Of a stretch of 64,000 nt of DNA, positions 27,724 to 36,689 are shown piece by piece. A program made the translations under genes and the position numbers. How positions within the stretch are numbered: the stretch's first letter is position 1; each line of letters starts with the position of its first letter. Below the pieces are notes generated by a model. That model was given only the letters and a program-made list of their open reading frames with translations, was not told the origin of the DNA and ran no database searches. Source of the DNA: Colwellia hornerae (GTDB taxonomy: Bacteria; Pseudomonadota; Gammaproteobacteria; Enterobacterales; Alteromonadaceae); contig NZ_VOLR01000002.1 in the NCBI RefSeq assembly GCF_007954355.1, positions 62,001 to 126,000 of the forward strand, given 5' to 3'.

Positions 27724-28854
27724 TTAAGTTGCTTTATTGTTAAGTAAAGTTTTGAACGGTAATGCCTGCTGGCATTGCTGTTGGTACGTTAGCATATGCT
27801 GTTGCTCTTGATGACAAAAATTTTTAATTGCCGCTTTAAAAGCTGGGTGTTTTATCCAGTGGTAAGAGTAGGTTAAGACTGGTTCGAAGCCCCGTTGAAT
27901 TTTATGTTCACCTTGAGTGCCGGGATTGAAAACTTGCAAGTTGTGCTCAATACAAAACTCGATACCACGATAATAGCACAGCTCAAAATGTAAATTATTG
28001 TAGTGTTTAGTACAGCCCCAATATCGACCATATAAGTGGGTGTCATCGTAGAAAAAGAGTGCACAAGCAATATCTTCTTGCTGATGACTGGCAATGATCA
28101 ATAAAACATTATCGGTCATGTTAAGTACTATTTGCTTAAAAAAGTCATAGTTTAAGTGAGGTTGATGACCGCGTTTTAAATAAGTTAACTGATAAGTGAG
28201 ATAGAAAAAATCAAGTTCTTGTTGGCTAATTTCGCTATTTTTTAGCTGGCGAATTTTAATCTCTTGTTGAGTAATCGACAGCCTTTCTTTACGAGTATTT
28301 TTTCTTTTCCGCGAAGTAAACGTACCAAGAAAGTCATCAAATGTTTTGTAGTCACGGTTAAGCCATTGAAATTGAACGGTATTACGCTGATAGACATCTG
28401 CGGGTAAAACCGTTTTTATTTCATCACAGTACAATATATGCCAACTGTTAATATTTTCTTGCTGACAATGTTCAATTAACGGTGCAAACAACTGATTTAC
28501 TTCAAGTTGTGCAGAGAGTAACTTATTACTGCTCACTGGTGTAAATGGAATAGTAGCCACTAATTTAGGGTAGTAATTTATTTCATTACGTTGATAAGCT
28601 TCGGCCCAATCCCAATCAAAAACATACTCACCCCATGAATGACTTTTCAAATACATTGGCATCACGCCTGTGACGTCACCGCCAGTTGATGTCACTAAAT
28701 GATGTGCTTGCCAACCTTGTTTAACGCTGACCGAGTCACTTTGTTCAAGCGCGTTAAAAAACTCATAAGCAAGAAAAGGGCAAGGTGAATCATTTAACTT
28801 CTGCCAATCAATAGCACTTACTTTGTCAATATGGTTCAAAAAGTTAATTTTCAT
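27724..28854 (-). CDS. FemAB-like / GNAT-fold protein (COG3146, PF04339-type)
   Basis: 376 aa when started at ATG 28854 (MKINFL), which fits the family's usual length. The ORF stays open upstream to an ATG at 29061, giving 445 aa, but that 69-residue extension is not family-like. Motifs include SPCPFLAYEFFNALEQS near the start, WGEYVFDWDWAEAY, RKRKNTRKER, and YFFK.../ LYGRYWGC with NPGTQGEHKIQRGFEP. Members are annotated as peptidoglycan biosynthesis/recognition or N-acyltransferase proteins; the reaction is unproven. Cotranscribed with the DUF938 gene. Confidence 0.82.
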   Translation of the reverse strand: MKINFLNHIDKVSAIDWQKLNDSPCPFLAYEFFNALEQSDSVSVKQGWQAHHLVTSTGGDVTGVMPMYLKSHSWGEYVFDWDWAEAYQRNEINYYPKLVATIPFTPVSSNKLLSAQLEVNQLFAPLIEHCQQENINSWHILYCDEIKTVLPADVYQRNTVQFQWLNRDYKTFDDFLGTFTSRKRKNTRKERLSITQQEIKIRQLKNSEISQQELDFFYLTYQLTYLKRGHQPHLNYDFFKQIVLNMTDNVLLIIASHQQEDIACALFFYDDTHLYGRYWGCTKHYNNLHFELCYYRGIEFCIEHNLQVFNPGTQGEHKIQRGFEPVLTYSYHWIKHPAFKAAIKNFCHQEQQHMLTYQQQCQQALPFKTLLNNKAT

Positions 28855-29174
28855 ATCAGCATTCAATAGCGTTTTTCTCACCAGCCAATGGCTGTTTATA
28901 TCGCAATAGTGACTAAAACCACCGTCACAAAGAGCGTTGTTAAAGGATGTTGTGCCAATGATAGCGCTATTTTTATCAAAATGTATCACTAAGCCGTATT
29001 TTAAAATTGCCCGGTTAGCGCGATAAAGAGCAGCCAACAAGAATAATAGTAGTAATACCAAGTAACCCAGTCAGAAATTTCATCCAGATATAGATAGCAT
29101 CAAGTACTAGAATTTAATGAACAGCGCTTATACAATGCAAGGCAAGGTAATAGTAACTAAAGGTTGGATTGGCT

Positions 29175-29345
29175 GTGTCTGAGAAAGTGATTAACTTCGA
29201 ATTTGAAAAGCACAATAAAAACAGTATTCGATATAAAGAAGTACCTGAGAGTGGAATGCCACCCGTTTTAGGGTCTATCTATGTGCAAAAATGGTTTGCC
29301 GGTGATAATAAAAATATTGAAGTAACCCTTAAGACAAAAGATTAA
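29175..29345 (+). CDS. Small conserved-looking protein upstream of deformylase
   Basis: 56 aa, starting GTG at 29175 and ending TAA 3 bp before the deformylase ATG. The composition is protein-like: VSEKVINFEFEKHNK, then YKEVPES, then GSIYVQKWFAGDNK, and a beta-rich lysine tail. The tight spacing (stop 29343-29345, next start 29349) suggests translational coupling. No signal peptide or recognised domain. The ribosome site is poor (AAGG about 12 nt upstream). Probably a real short gene overlooked by length cut-offs. Confidence 0.6.
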   Translation: MSEKVINFEFEKHNKNSIRYKEVPESGMPPVLGSIYVQKWFAGDNKNIEVTLKTKD

Positions 29346-29348
29346 AAG

Positions 29349-29885
29349 ATGAAAGTAATAAAGTCTGCCCCCTACTCTATCGCTCAATTAGGCCATGCTG
29401 TATTAAGGCTGCGAGCGGCGGAAGTTGAAAACATACAGAGCAACGAGTGCCAGCAATTAATTAATAAAATGTTGCTAGCCGTATCAGAAGCAGGTGGTGT
29501 TGGTATCGCTGCGCCGCAAATCCACCATAGTGTGCGCATTTTCATTATATGCTCTAAACCCAACGAACGTTATCCTAACGCGCCTTTAATGCCGGCGACA
29601 GCCATGATCAACCCTGAAATCTTGACCTCGTCAGCTGAAACAACAAAAGGCTGGGAAGGCTGCTTAAGTGTACCTAGCATGCGCGGTTTTGTGCCAAGAC
29701 ACAATAACATCACGGTCAGATACTATGACCGACAAGGTGTTGAACAACTAAAAGAATTCACGGGTTTTATTGCCCGTATTTTTCAACATGAATTAGACCA
29801 TTTAAACGGTTTTACTTTTATTGACCAACTAACATCAACTAAAGACTTGATCAGTGAAGTTGAATGGTTTCAACAATTTGCTTAA
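29349..29885 (+). CDS. def: Peptide deformylase
   Basis: 178 aa. All three family motifs are intact: GVGIAAPQ (residues 50-57), EGCLS with metal ligand Cys105, and QHELDH with His147, Glu148 and His151. It removes the formyl group from nascent N-terminal formyl-Met. It is not next to fmt/rsmB, the usual place of the main def gene, so this is probably a second deformylase, perhaps with different substrate preference (inference). Preceded by the 56-aa ORF. Confidence 0.94.
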   Translation: MKVIKSAPYSIAQLGHAVLRLRAAEVENIQSNECQQLINKMLLAVSEAGGVGIAAPQIHHSVRIFIICSKPNERYPNAPLMPATAMINPEILTSSAETTKGWEGCLSVPSMRGFVPRHNNITVRYYDRQGVEQLKEFTGFIARIFQHELDHLNGFTFIDQLTSTKDLISEVEWFQQFA

Positions 29886-29992
29886 CCACCAAATGAGTAC
29901 TAATAAATTATGCTATTGATTGATTATTATCGCTTAAGCTAATCGCTAGATACTTGCTAGATAAATAAAAATAAAGCTTTATACTGCCTATA

Positions 29993-30781
29993 ATGATGAA
30001 TTTTATAAAAATAATACTTTTCCTTTATCCATTAACGGTACTAGCGCAATCGAGCGCAAAGCCAGAGTTGCCTTTATTGGAAAAAGGGAAGACAGTTCTA
30101 ACGGTAGCCATGGAAGATATCGGTTACTTTCCATTTTACTATCAAGAAAATGGCGAAATAAAAGGTTTTTCGGTTGATGTGCTTAATTATATCGAAGCGC
30201 ATTCAAATTATGATTTTGAGTTTATAATTCTCCCTTGGCCGAGGGCAGTTCACTTGGTTGCTGAAGGTCGAGTCGATCTAATACTAACGTTATTTAAAAC
30301 ATCAAAGCGTAAACAGATATATCATTTTATTGAACCTGCTTATGCTAATGAAATTAATCAATTATTCACTTTAAAGGATAATTATTTTGAGTTTGATGGA
30401 CAATTACAGCAATTAACGCCTTATTCTATCGGCACCATTAGAGAATATTCCTATGGAGAATATTTTGATGGCGCCAGCTATCTAAATAAATTACCGGCAT
30501 TAACAGAAGAAATACTTTTAAAACTATTGCTCGGCAAACAAGTAGATATGCTGATCAGCAACCCATTAGTTTTTAATCAAATAATTGCAAAAAATAAGAT
30601 GAACGATCAGGTTAAAGCAATAGAGCCATACATATCACTTACCCCTGTATATATGGCGCTAACCAAGAAGAGAAAAGACTCTTTAGTAATAAAGAAAACC
30701 CTTGGGCAACTCACTGTACAATTAAAAGCGTCACCGGTGTACCAAAAACTCCTCACTAAATATCAGTTGAATTTTAAATAA
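29993..30781 (+). CDS. Periplasmic solute-binding protein (family 3-like)
   Basis: 262 aa; two consecutive ATG codons at 29993 and 29996. Signal peptide about 1-19 (cleavage near VLA-QS). Binding fold with VLTVAMEDIGYFPFYYQENG, IKGFSVDVLNYIEAH, ILPWPRAVHLVAEGRVDL, and an Asp/Leu-rich second lobe. C-terminal helix VYQKLLTKYQL. Third member of this family in the window. No transport partners adjacent. Ligand unknown. Confidence 0.83.
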   Translation: MMNFIKIILFLYPLTVLAQSSAKPELPLLEKGKTVLTVAMEDIGYFPFYYQENGEIKGFSVDVLNYIEAHSNYDFEFIILPWPRAVHLVAEGRVDLILTLFKTSKRKQIYHFIEPAYANEINQLFTLKDNYFEFDGQLQQLTPYSIGTIREYSYGEYFDGASYLNKLPALTEEILLKLLLGKQVDMLISNPLVFNQIIAKNKMNDQVKAIEPYISLTPVYMALTKKRKDSLVIKKTLGQLTVQLKASPVYQKLLTKYQLNFK

Positions 30782-30945
30782 TAGCGTTTAATTAAAGACT
30801 CGATTAAGCGGTTCACCCTTTTTCTCCATTATTTATAAGCAGATTAAGCTGCTATTGTTGTTTTATAATCTTCTTCTACTTAGTTAAAATATCACTATCG
30901 TTCAATGATAGTCTTAGAGTCTTAATCATCATTACGGAGTTTACA

Positions 30946-31821
30946 ATGTCTACAGATATCTACGTACCACCTAAAATATGGGAATGGAATAAAGAATCAG
31001 GTGGTAAATTTGCCAGTATTAATCGTCCTATTGCGGGGGAAACACATCAAGTCGACTTACCCGTAGGTAAGCACCCTATTCAGCTATACTCGCTGGCTAC
31101 GCCTAACGGGGTGAAAGTCACTATTTTATTGGAGGAGCTACTAGCGTTGAACATAGCAGAAGCCGAGTACGATGCGCATTTGATTGATATTATGACAGGA
31201 GATCAATTTGGCTCTGGGTTTGTTGATATCAATCCAAATTCTAAAATACCGGCTTTAGTTGATAATAGTGGTGACACTACTCTGCCCATTTTCGAATCTG
31301 GCGCGATACTACTACATTTGGCAGAGAAGTTTGCTGTGTTTATACCCAAAGAACCGTTACTTAAAGCACAATGCTTATCATGGCTATTTTGGCAAGTAGG
31401 TAGTGGTCCTTATTTGGGAGGTGGTTTTGGACATTTTTTCGCCTACGCACCCGAAAAATTTGAGTATCCAATAGAGCGTTTCACCATGGAAGTAAAACGA
31501 CAACTCGATGTACTCGACCGTCATTTAGCCAATAATAAATATATGTGTGGTGACCAATACACTATTGCAGATATCGCAATATGGCCATGGTATGGGGCAT
31601 TAGTACAAAATAAAGTTTATGAAGCTGCAGAGTTTTTACAAGCTCAATCCTATAAAAACTTATTACGATGGACTGAAGAGATTGGCAATCGAGCAGCAGT
31701 TAAGCGTGGCTTAATGGTCAATCGTACTTGGGGAGAGTTAGAAAAACAGTTACATGAACGCCATGACGCCAGTGATTTTGAACTTAAGACTCAAGACAAA
31801 CTAGTCGATGCTCAAGAATAA
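30946..31821 (+). CDS. yghU: Glutathione-dependent disulfide-bond oxidoreductase, YghU-like
   Basis: 291 aa, near the 288 aa of E. coli YghU. N-terminal family signature YVPPKIWEWNKESGGKFASI and the NRPIAG element precede a thioredoxin-like GST domain (QLYSLATPNGVKVTILLEE; NPNSKIPALVD; FESGAILLHLAEK). The helical C-terminal domain has LDRHLANNKYMCGDQYTIADI. YghU/Nu-class GSTs bind two glutathiones and reduce disulfides. Cytoplasmic, monocistronic. Confidence 0.94.
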   Translation: MSTDIYVPPKIWEWNKESGGKFASINRPIAGETHQVDLPVGKHPIQLYSLATPNGVKVTILLEELLALNIAEAEYDAHLIDIMTGDQFGSGFVDINPNSKIPALVDNSGDTTLPIFESGAILLHLAEKFAVFIPKEPLLKAQCLSWLFWQVGSGPYLGGGFGHFFAYAPEKFEYPIERFTMEVKRQLDVLDRHLANNKYMCGDQYTIADIAIWPWYGALVQNKVYEAAEFLQAQSYKNLLRWTEEIGNRAAVKRGLMVNRTWGELEKQLHERHDASDFELKTQDKLVDAQE

Positions 31822-31967
31822 ACTGCCACTAATTAGCCTGATAGCGCTACCTGCTCAATAGTAGCGTCATTATAAAACGTCACTTGGATAAAGAGTAACA
31901 ATTAACATCATCAATGCGTTATGTTAATCACCCAAGCTAGGAGCGTTAAGAGACGAAAGTTGATAAT

Positions 31968-32438
31968 TTACGCTTCTGGCTTGGTTATCTCGTTAGCTAG
32001 ACTACTTTTCTTTTTTATTAACCAGTACGTTACCCCCAGAGAAATAGTCACTAAAGCAAGACCTACAATTTGATCTGCAGAAACAAGTTTAAGGTCTAAG
32101 ACAATAACTTTACGTGCAACCGCCATCAATGCTGTGGCAACAACCAATTCTACCGGGATAACGTTTGAGCCAAGATACAATCGAATATTAATAAAGATTT
32201 CAACCGCGATTAACACCACCATAAAAGCGCCAAAAGTTTGCAAAATATCTTCAATATCTAAGAGAAAATAGGGTGGTGTCGACAGCTTCAAATAAAGTAC
32301 ATAAACCACATCAGCAATACTCCAGTAGATCACCAATACCATTAATAAGGCTAGTATTCTTATCGCAAATCGAATCGAGCGATGCAGTAACTTTAACAAT
32401 GGATCTGAATGATTTTCAGGTAATTCTTCGTGTTTCAT
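31968..32438 (-). CDS. PsiE-family membrane protein
   Basis: 156 aa from ATG 32438, selected because AGGA lies 8 nt upstream; an earlier in-frame ATG at 32456 has none. Four hydrophobic segments are visible, and the pattern RFAIRILALLMVLVIYWSI...FGAFMVVLIAVEIFINIRLYL with VATALMAVARKVIVLDLK is that of the phosphate-starvation-inducible PsiE family. Exact function unknown. Inner membrane. Separated from the SirB2-like gene upstream by a perfect hairpin. Confidence 0.88.
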   Translation of the reverse strand: MKHEELPENHSDPLLKLLHRSIRFAIRILALLMVLVIYWSIADVVYVLYLKLSTPPYFLLDIEDILQTFGAFMVVLIAVEIFINIRLYLGSNVIPVELVVATALMAVARKVIVLDLKLVSADQIVGLALVTISLGVTYWLIKKKSSLANEITKPEA

Positions 32439-32510
32439 GGATTTTCCTAAATGCAAAGCCGGATAAATTTATCAATTTAATCATTTTAGAACTAAAATAC
32501 ATTGATATAT

Positions 32511-32544
32511 CTATGACCATAAAGCACTAGCGCTATGGTCATAG
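32511..32544. repeat. Perfect 11-bp hairpin between sirB2-like and psiE-like genes
   Basis: CTATGACCATA (32511-32521) and TATGGTCATAG (32534-32544) form a perfect stem with a 12-base loop. It lies 31 bp after the SirB2 stop and 73 bp before the PsiE start, both on the minus strand. There is no T run, so it is not a classic terminator. Could be an operator or an mRNA-processing/stability hairpin. Confidence 0.55.
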
Positions 32545-32574
32545 AAAATGTCAATACTGAAAGTGCCGCTCAAA

Positions 32575-33018
32575 CTAGCAAATATTCGCTAGCATAGCCT
32601 GCCCTAGGTCAATATAAGCGTTAACATCTTCACTCATGCCTTTTGATTTAAGGTGATCAGCAAAACCAAGTCGCGCCGTCATAGCTAACCAAAATATGGC
32701 ACTAATTAAACCAACAATACGCCACAAAGTAGTCTTGGCCCACTTAAGCGCCAACGTAATGGACAGTACATAGATAACAAAGCCAGCCAGTTTAGATGAT
32801 GCCCAACCATTAACGAAAGGATACAAATTAAGCGGGTTAACGGTCACCAAATAAATAAAAGTGACAACAAATAAGGTATATAGGATATGTGGTCCAATTT
32901 TTAACAGTTTATTATTGACCTTGTCAGACCCTTTCATCATTAACACAAAGTTGATGATGAAAAGAACAAAAGTAAGTGTGATTATGGTTAGGTGAAGGTG
33001 TTTAACTATCATGTACAT
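32575..33018 (-). CDS. SirB2-family inner-membrane protein
   Basis: 147 aa with four hydrophobic helices. The signature VKHLHLTIITLTFVLFIINF, KIGPHILYTLFVVTFIY, NPLNLYPFVNGWASSKL and the RLGFADH near the end match the SirB2 family ('invasion gene expression up-regulator'), whose biochemical role is unknown. The usual partner genes (sirB1, prfA/prmC) are absent here, so this is a stand-alone copy. Confidence 0.88.
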   Translation of the reverse strand: MYMIVKHLHLTIITLTFVLFIINFVLMMKGSDKVNNKLLKIGPHILYTLFVVTFIYLVTVNPLNLYPFVNGWASSKLAGFVIYVLSITLALKWAKTTLWRIVGLISAIFWLAMTARLGFADHLKSKGMSEDVNAYIDLGQAMLANIC

Positions 33019-33193
33019 GTGGTTGTTCCCTAGAAATTCATTATTTTTTTAGTACTTAGGCTGTCAGTATATCGTTAATTTGCGCCAGCAAGTGCTATCT
33101 TTTATATTATTTTAACTAGCTCAGCTAACATAAGCTGTACCTGTTTATTAAACCTGTTTGCTTTACTGCTGAATTTTTGTGTCATGCTACCAT

Positions 33194-34858
33194 TTACTCA
33201 ACCTTACTTGCTTTGTTTTCTAGATAAGTTAACGAAGCTTGTAATGCTTCATAACGCAAGGAATAGATATTGTCATTGGCGACTAAATTCAAAACATTAC
33301 AATTGTCGAGCTGTTGATGTGTTTGCTCATTTGGACACAATAAAAACACTTCACATTGGCCATCTTGAGCATCTTTTACTGCGTTTTCCAGCGCAAGCCC
33401 AACCGTTTCATCAATCATAGGGACATCGGTCAAGTCGAGGATCATCACTTCAAAATCTGCAACGCTGGTATGCTGACGTGCAATAGCTTTCGATACGCTA
33501 AAGATCATTGGCCCTGATAAGTAAAAAAACAGCACTTTACCGTGCGCTTTATCGAGTAAGCCTCGTTCAAGAGCCGTCAGTGGTACATCATTACCATCAG
33601 CGTCACTAATTGCCTTAACTTTTCGGGCCTGTTCCCGACTTAAACGTTCAATAACAATTATATTCGAAATGAAGACACCAAGGCCAACAGCAACAATTAA
33701 ATCAACAAAAACAGTTAATAACATAACACCATACATAATGGCCATACCCTGAACACTGACTTTATGAGCACGTTGAATAAAACTCCAGTCAAGAATATTA
33801 AAACCTACATAAACGGCAATTCCCGCTAATACAGCCATAGGTATAGGCTCGGTTAGACCTGCAGCGACTAATACCACCAAAGCAAGCACCAAGGCGCGAA
33901 TAATACCTGACACCGGAGAGCGAGCACCGACCTGAATATTGGTCACTGTGCCCATCGTTGCGCCAGCACCCGGTAAAGCACCAAACAAGCCAGAGATCAT
34001 ATTAGCGATACCTTGGCCACGCAACTCTCGGTCGGGATCATGTTCTTTACGTGTTAATGAATCACCAATCACAGCAGTGAGTAAGGTATCAATACAACCG
34101 AGTGTGCCAAGCACCAAAGCATCTATTACCATAGTTGTAAAGATGTCGACGTTAAAATGAGGAATAACTAAGGATGGTAAGCCCGGCGGTATTGCACCAA
34201 TTCGGCGGATATCATCGCTGTTGAAAAAAATCAAAGAAAGCACGGTCACAACAACTAAAGCGACCAGTTGAGCGGGAACATATTTGCGGTAGTGTTTAGG
34301 GAAATAAAATAAAAGGCCTAAAGTCAGTGCTCCCAAAAACAATTCACTGAACTTAATATTTGCCAGTATATTAGGCAGTGCTGATAAGCTGCCCATCACT
34401 CCACCGGAAGGAGTCTGATGCCCTAACAACGGAGCTAACTGCAAGATAATTAAAATAACACCTATGCCCGACATAAAACCAGAAATCACGCTATAGGGCA
34501 TTAACGTAATGTATTTCCCAAGCTTTAGTGTGCCAAGCAACATCTGAAATGCACCAGCCATCATTACAATAGTAAATGAAATTGCCATGCCCGTTTCTGG
34601 ATACTTTGCCATCATGCTGGTTAATATGGCTGTCATAATAACGGTCATTGGACCGGTAGGCTCTGATATCAGGCTAGATGAACCACCAAACAAGGCGGCA
34701 AAGAAACCAACCATGATCGCTCCCCAAAGCCCAGCTTCAGCACCGGCTCCTGATGCGACACCAAAAGCAAGCGCTAAGGGTAAAGAGATGATTGCGGTCG
34801 TTACACCACCAAACATATCTCCTTTAAGGTTAAACTCTTTAAAACGATGTCCAAACAC
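33194..34858 (-). CDS. SulP-family inorganic anion transporter with STAS domain
   Basis: 554 aa. About 11-12 membrane segments, starting FNLKGDMFGGVTTAIISLPLALAFG, the canonical SulP opening; LISEPTGPMTVIMTAI and the segment GALPGAGATMGTVTNIQVG follow. The C-terminal STAS domain (about 440-545) contains VMILDLTDVPMIDETVG. Substrates may be sulfate, bicarbonate or another anion; the sequence does not decide. Start is GTG at 34858 with AAGGAG upstream, better than the internal ATG 14 codons later. Upstream of it, transcribed in the same direction, is purK. Confidence 0.94.
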   Translation of the reverse strand: MFGHRFKEFNLKGDMFGGVTTAIISLPLALAFGVASGAGAEAGLWGAIMVGFFAALFGGSSSLISEPTGPMTVIMTAILTSMMAKYPETGMAISFTIVMMAGAFQMLLGTLKLGKYITLMPYSVISGFMSGIGVILIILQLAPLLGHQTPSGGVMGSLSALPNILANIKFSELFLGALTLGLLFYFPKHYRKYVPAQLVALVVVTVLSLIFFNSDDIRRIGAIPPGLPSLVIPHFNVDIFTTMVIDALVLGTLGCIDTLLTAVIGDSLTRKEHDPDRELRGQGIANMISGLFGALPGAGATMGTVTNIQVGARSPVSGIIRALVLALVVLVAAGLTEPIPMAVLAGIAVYVGFNILDWSFIQRAHKVSVQGMAIMYGVMLLTVFVDLIVAVGLGVFISNIIVIERLSREQARKVKAISDADGNDVPLTALERGLLDKAHGKVLFFYLSGPMIFSVSKAIARQHTSVADFEVMILDLTDVPMIDETVGLALENAVKDAQDGQCEVFLLCPNEQTHQQLDNCNVLNLVANDNIYSLRYEALQASLTYLENKASKVE

Positions 34859-34933
34859 AGCTCAACTCCTTACTAAAAATACCATCAGGCCAGTTAACAT
34901 TTTATCTGACCAGCAAACGCAGAAAAATGTAAT

Positions 34934-36046
34934 CTAGCTAATATTATTCAATTTAATAGCGCACTGAAAATCATCCATTTGTTGAACAAGACTTACCTGG
35001 TCTTTATCAAAAAAATTAACATGGCCCAGTTTTCGTTGCGCTTTGACTAATTTATTGTACCAATGCAATGTTGATAAAACTGAAAGCGAGGAAAGTGGCG
35101 GTTGTTCATTACCAATTAAATTAATCATACCCGTTGTGCCAAGCGACGCTGTGCTACCCAGTACCAAGCCAGCAACTGCTCTTATATGATTTTCAAATTG
35201 GCAGGTTACACTCCCGGCTTGTGTCCAATGTCCACTGTTGTGAACGCGAGGTGCTAATTCATTGATGATTAATTCATCATTCACAACAAAGCACTCCATC
35301 GCCATAACACCAACGTAGTCTACGGCATTTAATATAGCTTCCATATAAGTGTGAGCTTTTATTGTCAGGGTATTATTTTGGTCTATAGCTGGCGCTATTG
35401 ATTGCAGCAATATACCATTTTCATGGATATTATCTGTTAAGGCATAATGTTCGATATCGCCACTTTTTGAACGCACCGAGACTAAAGATACTTCTCGTTC
35501 GAACTTTATCCATGCTTCAATAATATAGTCTTGGATATTTAAACGATCAAAGTCTTCAATATCTGCCAAAGTTTTTAACACCCACTGGTTTTTACCATCG
35601 TAGCCATCACGACAAGATTTAACAACCATAGGCAATTGTAATACTTTCAATGCTTCATTAGCCGGCAACGAATAAGCGAAAGGTGAAGTCGGTATTGCAA
35701 GTTTTTCTAATAATTGCTTTTCGCGATAGCGATGTTGACAGGCAGCTATCGCTTCAATATTAGGCAAAATATCACAATGTGCTTGCAGAGCTTTGAGCAG
35801 TTTTATATCAACTTGTTCTTTTTCTACGGTAATTAAATCAGGCTTACCTAAGCGGTTATAGAGATTATGAATATTTTGCTCTTCCTGCCAATCTTTAGTG
35901 AGTGGCACCACTCGACCTAAACCATCAACACAATCAGTTGCTTGCTGATAATTGTCATTGATAAAGCTGAACTTTATGCCTAATGGCAGTCCCGCTAGCG
36001 CCAGCATGCGAGAAAGTTGTCCACAACCAACAATGGCTATGCGCAT
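34934..36046 (-). CDS. purK: 5-(carboxyamino)imidazole ribonucleotide synthase
   Basis: 370 aa from ATG 36046, which overlaps the purE stop as TAATG and has GGGAGG upstream. ATP-grasp enzyme: N-terminal [22 protein letters not shown]-binding VVKSCRDGYDGKNQWV and metal site ECFVVNDELIINELAPRVHNSGHWT. It converts AIR, ATP and bicarbonate to N5-CAIR in purine synthesis. Coupled translation with purE. Confidence 0.96.
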   Translation of the reverse strand: MRIAIVGCGQLSRMLALAGLPLGIKFSFINDNYQQATDCVDGLGRVVPLTKDWQEEQNIHNLYNRLGKPDLITVEKEQVDIKLLKALQAHCDILPNIEAIAACQHRYREKQLLEKLAIPTSPFAYSLPANEALKVLQLPMVVKSCRDGYDGKNQWVLKTLADIEDFDRLNIQDYIIEAWIKFEREVSLVSVRSKSGDIEHYALTDNIHENGILLQSIAPAIDQNNTLTIKAHTYMEAILNAVDYVGVMAMECFVVNDELIINELAPRVHNSGHWTQAGSVTCQFENHIRAVAGLVLGSTASLGTTGMINLIGNEQPPLSSLSVLSTLHWYNKLVKAQRKLGHVNFFDKDQVSLVQQMDDFQCAIKLNNIS

Positions 36047-36525
36047 TATTCTACCTCCCATAAAACACTTTCACTTTGCTGTGCTCGCCATGCTTTTAGC
36101 TTACCTTGCAGTGTAATATCATGAGTGGCAAGGATTTGTGAGGCCATTAACCCGGCATTAAAGGCCCCAGCTTCGCCAATACCTTGTGTTGCAACTGCCA
36201 CACCTTTTGGCATTTGTACAATAGATAGTAAACTGTCCATTCCTTTTAATGCTTTGCTCATAACTGGCACGCCGATAACAGGTAACCAAGTTAATGCTGC
36301 GGTCATACCCGGTAAATGTGCGGCGCCACCAGCACCGGCAATAATTACGCTGTACTCTTTATCGGCATTCTCGGCAAATTCATATAAACGCTTAGGAGTC
36401 CGGTGGGCTGAAACCACCATAGTTTTATACTCTATGCCCAGTGTTTCAAGTACCGTAACCGCATTTTTCATCACTGGCCAATCTGACTGTGATCCCATGA
36501 CAATCGCGACTTTCATTTTTTTCAT
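36046..36525 (-). CDS. purE: 5-(carboxyamino)imidazole ribonucleotide mutase
   Basis: 159 aa from ATG 36525 ([16 protein letters not shown]), with AGGA upstream; ten further in-frame codons upstream are probably not translated. Signature motifs MGSQSD, VSAHRTP and the glycine-rich [11 protein letters not shown] are intact, as is [14 protein letters not shown]. It moves the carboxyl group from N5 to C4 of the imidazole ring, giving CAIR. First gene of purEK; divergent from a LysR regulator with a 164-bp gap. Confidence 0.97.
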   Translation of the reverse strand: MKKMKVAIVMGSQSDWPVMKNAVTVLETLGIEYKTMVVSAHRTPKRLYEFAENADKEYSVIIAGAGGAAHLPGMTAALTWLPVIGVPVMSKALKGMDSLLSIVQMPKGVAVATQGIGEAGAFNAGLMASQILATHDITLQGKLKAWRAQQSESVLWEVE

Positions 36526-36653
36526 TGTAAATGGTCCTATTTTTAATGGTATCAAGGCTGGGTTGAGTTAAACATCAATCAGCTAAGTAAATATTTTGAT
36601 TGACTGATTATGGCAAAAAAGATAAATAGATAAAAATTGATATTACTTATACT

Positions 36654-36673
36654 ATAGATAGATAAATATCTAT
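36654..36673. promoter_or_regulatory. Dyad upstream of the LysR gene, possible LTTR site
   Basis: ATAGATA (36654-36660) and TATCTAT (36667-36673) form a perfect dyad with a 6-bp spacer, 16 bp before the regulator ATG. Position and symmetry suit autoregulation by a LysR-type protein. It lies too close to the start codon to be a classical activation site. Confidence 0.4.
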
Positions 36674-36689
36674 TTAGGACGCTAAGGTT

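Noticed and set aside
31845-31866. CGCTAC/GTAGCG hairpin after the YghU-like gene
   Set aside because: Only six base pairs and no T run; weak terminator at best.
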